A DNA stretch of 8,609 nucleotides, taken from positions 1 through 8,609 of the forward strand of contig JAGLQT010000113.1 of NCBI GenBank assembly GCA_023136715.1, written 5' to 3'. Both the position numbers and the translations under genes were made by a program. This DNA is from Gammaproteobacteria bacterium. Its GTDB lineage: Bacteria > Pseudomonadota > Gammaproteobacteria > SZUA-229. A model generated the notes under the pieces. That model saw nothing but the letters and a program-made list of their open reading frames with translations, had not been told where the DNA came from and searched no databases. Positions 6,297 through 8,609 of the stretch are shown here, one piece after another. The first letter of the stretch is position 1, and each line of letters starts with the position of its first letter.

Positions 6297-7565
6297 ATGT
6301 CATTCGAGTCTTTTGCCGAAGCACTTTCATTTTTTTTCTGGGGTGCATTTATCACTGCCATCATTCTTGGCGTAGTGGTTAACAAAACTAATTTCTGCAC
6401 CATGGGTGCTGTTTCCGACATGGTCAACATGCAGGATTACGGCCGTTTCCGTGCCTGGTTGCTGGCCATCGCCGTCGCCACGCTGGGTGTCACCCTGCTT
6501 GAATATCTCTCCATGATGAATGTCAGCAGTACCTTTCCTCCTTACCGCGGCAGCCAGCTTATTATTGCTGAAAACCTGGTCGGCGGCCTCCTCTTTGGTA
6601 TAGGCATGACACTGGGCAGCGGCTGCGGCAATAAAACATTGATTCGCATCGGCGGCGGCAACATCAAATCCGTCGTCGTATTTGCAGTGATCGCTGTAAT
6701 TGCCTACTACATGCTCAGCCCGTTGCCCGGCACCGATCAAACCCTTTTCAGCCTAATCTTCTTCGACTGGATTCGTCCTTTGTCGATTAATCTGGAAAGT
6801 CAGCAGGATATCGGCGCCATGATTGCGGGTGATGATTCAGCCACAGCCAGACTGATCAGTGGTTTAATCGTCAGCGTGGCATTACTCGTGTTTATTTTTA
6901 AATCGGCTGATTTTAGAAGTAACAAAGACAATCTGCTCGCTGGTCTTGTTGTCGGCTCAGTGATTCTTGGCGGCTGGTATTTAAGCAGTAACATCGTCAT
7001 CGACAATGAAGAAGAATTCGATGAAATTTATACCCTGAGCGATTACTACCAGAACTGGGAGATGATCGCCGAAGATGATGAAGGCAAACCAGCGCAGGGC
7101 CGGACACTCAGTTCACAGTCCTACACCTTCATTAATCCCATTGGCCAAACCTACGGCTACATTAAAGGTAGCTTTGATAGTGCCCTGCTAACCTTTGGAC
7201 TGCTTTCAGTATTTGGCGTCATTCTGGGTTCATTCATCTGGTCACTACTCAGTCGCTCATTCCGTATCGAGTGGTTCCATGACAAAAAAGATTTTGCTAC
7301 GCATATGATTGGCGCGGTGCTCATGGGCTTTGGTGGCGTGCTGGCACTGGGCTGCACTATCGGCCAGGGCATCACCGGTGTTTCAACACTGGCACTGGGT
7401 TCATTCCTGACACTGATCGCGATCATCTTTGGCAGCGCTTTAACCATGAAGATTCAGTACTACAGAATGCTGCATGAAGATGCCAGTTTTGTTGCCGCCC
7501 TATCAACCTCCCTGGTTGATATGAAACTGCTACCTTCATCGATGCGTAAACTTGAAAACCTGTAA
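6297..7565 (+). CDS. YeeE/YedE-family sulfur-compound transporter (TsuA-like)
   Basis: This 422-residue polytopic inner-membrane protein starts at ATG 6297 with a TAAGGT site six bases upstream. It has two homologous halves. The first carries NKTNFCTMGAVSD (C34) and GIGMTLGSGCGNKTLIRIGG (C110); the second carries GFGGVLALGCTIGQGITGVS (C353). These glycine- and cysteine-rich motifs define the YeeE/YedE (Sulf_transp) family. Its studied member TsuA imports thiosulfate through a pore lined by conserved cysteines. The protein contains exactly three cysteines, all in motifs. An acidic soluble loop lies between hydrophobic segments at about 235-290 (DNEEEFDEIY, AEDDEG), probably periplasmic. No TusA/TsuB-like partner gene is visible. 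The gene overlaps the downstream hydrolase by 14 bases, so the two are likely one unit. The substrate could be thiosulfate or another sulfur compound; the family is certain, the substrate is not. Confidence 0.92.
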   Translation: MSFESFAEALSFFFWGAFITAIILGVVVNKTNFCTMGAVSDMVNMQDYGRFRAWLLAIAVATLGVTLLEYLSMMNVSSTFPPYRGSQLIIAENLVGGLLFGIGMTLGSGCGNKTLIRIGGGNIKSVVVFAVIAVIAYYMLSPLPGTDQTLFSLIFFDWIRPLSINLESQQDIGAMIAGDDSATARLISGLIVSVALLVFIFKSADFRSNKDNLLAGLVVGSVILGGWYLSSNIVIDNEEEFDEIYTLSDYYQNWEMIAEDDEGKPAQGRTLSSQSYTFINPIGQTYGYIKGSFDSALLTFGLLSVFGVILGSFIWSLLSRSFRIEWFHDKKDFATHMIGAVLMGFGGVLALGCTIGQGITGVSTLALGSFLTLIAIIFGSALTMKIQYYRMLHEDASFVAALSTSLVDMKLLPSSMRKLENL

Positions 7566-8517
7566 CCCTGTAAAACAGCTGCTAATTCTGGCAGCCGTTT
7601 TTCTTCCTGCTGTTGCTAGTGCGAATGAATACGCACCCATCGGCGTTGATATGCAGGTCGAAAAAATGTCCGAACACGTTTATTACGTTATGGGTAAAGC
7701 TGGCATTGCCACCGACAACGAAGGTTTTATTTCCAACGCGGGTTTTATTGTCACCAATGAAGGTGTGGTTGTCTTCGATGCACTGGGTACACCTTCGCTA
7801 GCCGCCGCCCTGCTCGAACGCATCCGAAAGATAACCAACCAACCGATCAAATATGTCGTCATGAGTCACTATCACGCCGATCACATTTATGGTCTGCAAG
7901 TTTTCAAACAAGCCGGCGCAACCATTTACGCACCCGAAGGCTCAGCTGATTACATTCATTCCGAAGCGGCAGCTAATCGTCTGGAAGAAAGACAGCTATC
8001 GCTTTATCCATGGGTCAACGATGACACTGAAATTGTCGTTCCCGATGTCATCATCGATAGCAGCCATCAATTAAAACTCGGCGGCCTCGACTTCAGCATC
8101 AACTATCTGGGCAAAGCTCACTCCGATGGTGACCTCGCCATGCTGGTCGAACAGGATCGCGTACTATTCTCCGGTGATATTATTTTTGAAGGCCGCGTTC
8201 CCTTCGTTGGCAACGCCGACACCAAACATTGGCTAAAAACCTTAACCGAACTCGAAACCGGTGGCCTCGCTGCGCTCATCCCCGGTCATGGCCCAGCTTC
8301 AAAAAAACCGGCTTCGACTATTTCACTAACACGACGTTACCTGGCTTACCTCCGTAAAACCATGGGCTATGCCGTTGATGACCTAACACCTTTTGGTGAA
8401 GCTTACGATGAAGTCGACTGGTCAGAATTTGAAAACGTACCTGCGTTTAAAGAAGCCAATCGCATTAATGCGTACCAGGTTTACCTTTCGATGAGTAAAG
8501 AATTGTTTGAAAATTGA
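7552..8517 (+). CDS. Exported metallo-beta-lactamase-fold zinc hydrolase
   Basis: I place the start at TTG 7552, giving 321 residues and overlapping the transporter gene by 14 bases. An in-frame stop at 7522 limits extension upstream, and the next ATG (7651) would delete the signal peptide. The N-terminus is a good Sec signal: K2, K8, core QLLILAAVFLPAVASA, cleavage after residue 24. The mature protein has a full MBL metal site: H106-x-H108-x-D110-H111 in SHYHADH, H190 in GKAHSDGD, D209 in LFSGD, and H246 in IPGHGP. It resembles the periplasmic MBL hydrolases labelled SoxH-like or 'quinoprotein relay system' in sulfur oxidisers and methylotrophs; that subgroup assignment is tentative. It is not a typical beta-lactamase. 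The mature part has no cysteine. Linkage to the sulfur transporter suggests action on a periplasmic sulfur compound or thioester, but the substrate is unknown. Confidence 0.88.
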   Translation: MKTCNPVKQLLILAAVFLPAVASANEYAPIGVDMQVEKMSEHVYYVMGKAGIATDNEGFISNAGFIVTNEGVVVFDALGTPSLAAALLERIRKITNQPIKYVVMSHYHADHIYGLQVFKQAGATIYAPEGSADYIHSEAAANRLEERQLSLYPWVNDDTEIVVPDVIIDSSHQLKLGGLDFSINYLGKAHSDGDLAMLVEQDRVLFSGDIIFEGRVPFVGNADTKHWLKTLTELETGGLAALIPGHGPASKKPASTISLTRRYLAYLRKTMGYAVDDLTPFGEAYDEVDWSEFENVPAFKEANRINAYQVYLSMSKELFEN

Positions 8518-8609
8518 ACTACTGAGTTTGTTGTTGACAAAATATCCAAAAACCACGACTATCCAACCATGATTAAATTTATCAGCCACAAAGCGATTCG
8601 ATGCATGCG
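8518..8609 (+). other. Short downstream tail, possible start of another gene
   Basis: After the hydrolase stop there are 92 bases. TTGACA (8534-8539) matches a consensus -35 box, but no good -10 box follows at normal spacing (best GACTAT, 8558-8563). From ATG 8569 a frame stays open to the window edge (MIKFISHKAIRCM), with no clear ribosome binding site. This could be the start of a downstream gene or chance. No convincing terminator hairpin is present; the only stem seen is TTTGT/ACAAA (8527-8541), which is too weak. Confidence 0.2.

Noticed and set aside
6327..6740. A 137-residue frame on the - strand opposite the transporter gene.
   Set aside because: It lies wholly within the well-supported YeeE/YedE gene, contains no recognisable domain, and is a composition shadow.
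7552..8517. Calling the MBL-fold gene a beta-lactamase resistance gene.
   Set aside because: The metal motif is shared by the whole superfamily. The HYHADH context, the SoxH-like features and the transporter linkage point to a different role.
8527..8541. Possible terminator hairpin TTTGT/ACAAA after the hydrolase gene.
   Set aside because: The stem has five AT-rich pairs and is not followed by a T tract, so it is too weak to call.

Overview
The window looks like chromosomal DNA of a Gram-negative proteobacterium, most probably a gammaproteobacterium, with moderate GC. All recognisable genes lie on the + strand in two dense transcription units. Two proteins carry signal peptides and several are inner-membrane proteins. 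The gene content and the DUF4381 protein fit the 'Bat' (aerotolerance-type) operons of Gammaproteobacteria. The taxonomic call is inference from gene type and organisation only.

Region 1 (1-6188) is a six-gene MoxR/VWA/Bat operon: the 3' end of a MoxR-type AAA+ ATPase, a DUF58 protein, a small DUF4381 membrane protein, a BatA-type VWA membrane protein, a fused BatB-BatC protein (VWA domain, TPR repeats and a long charged tail), and a BatD-type exported membrane-anchored protein. Gaps and overlaps run +15, +2, -4 (ATGA), -1 (TAATG) and +18 bases, so the genes are almost certainly co-transcribed and partly translationally coupled. In the family model, a cytoplasmic MoxR ATPase works with the DUF58 and VWA proteins and membrane partners as a chaperone-like or envelope stress system. 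The exact client is unknown.

Region 2 (6189-6296) is a 108-base AT-rich gap with a TATAAT element, a good ribosome binding site and three copies of ACCTTAT (two direct, one inverted). It is the only clear control region in the window.

Region 3 (6297-8517) is a two-gene unit: a YeeE/YedE-family (TsuA-like) sulfur-compound transporter with exactly three cysteines, each in a conserved motif, and an exported metallo-beta-lactamase-fold hydrolase with a complete set of metal ligands. The second gene starts at a TTG codon inside the first, with a 14-base overlap. Together they suggest periplasmic handling of a sulfur compound followed by uptake or exchange across the inner membrane; this joint role is inferred.

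Region 4 (8518-8609) is a short tail, possibly including the first codons of another gene. No RNA genes, insertion sequences, CRISPR arrays or prophage signs were seen. Most of the window belongs to known families. The points most worth a second look are the signal-peptide-like junction inside the BatB-BatC fusion, the transporter/hydrolase pair and the repeat-bearing gap in front of it.
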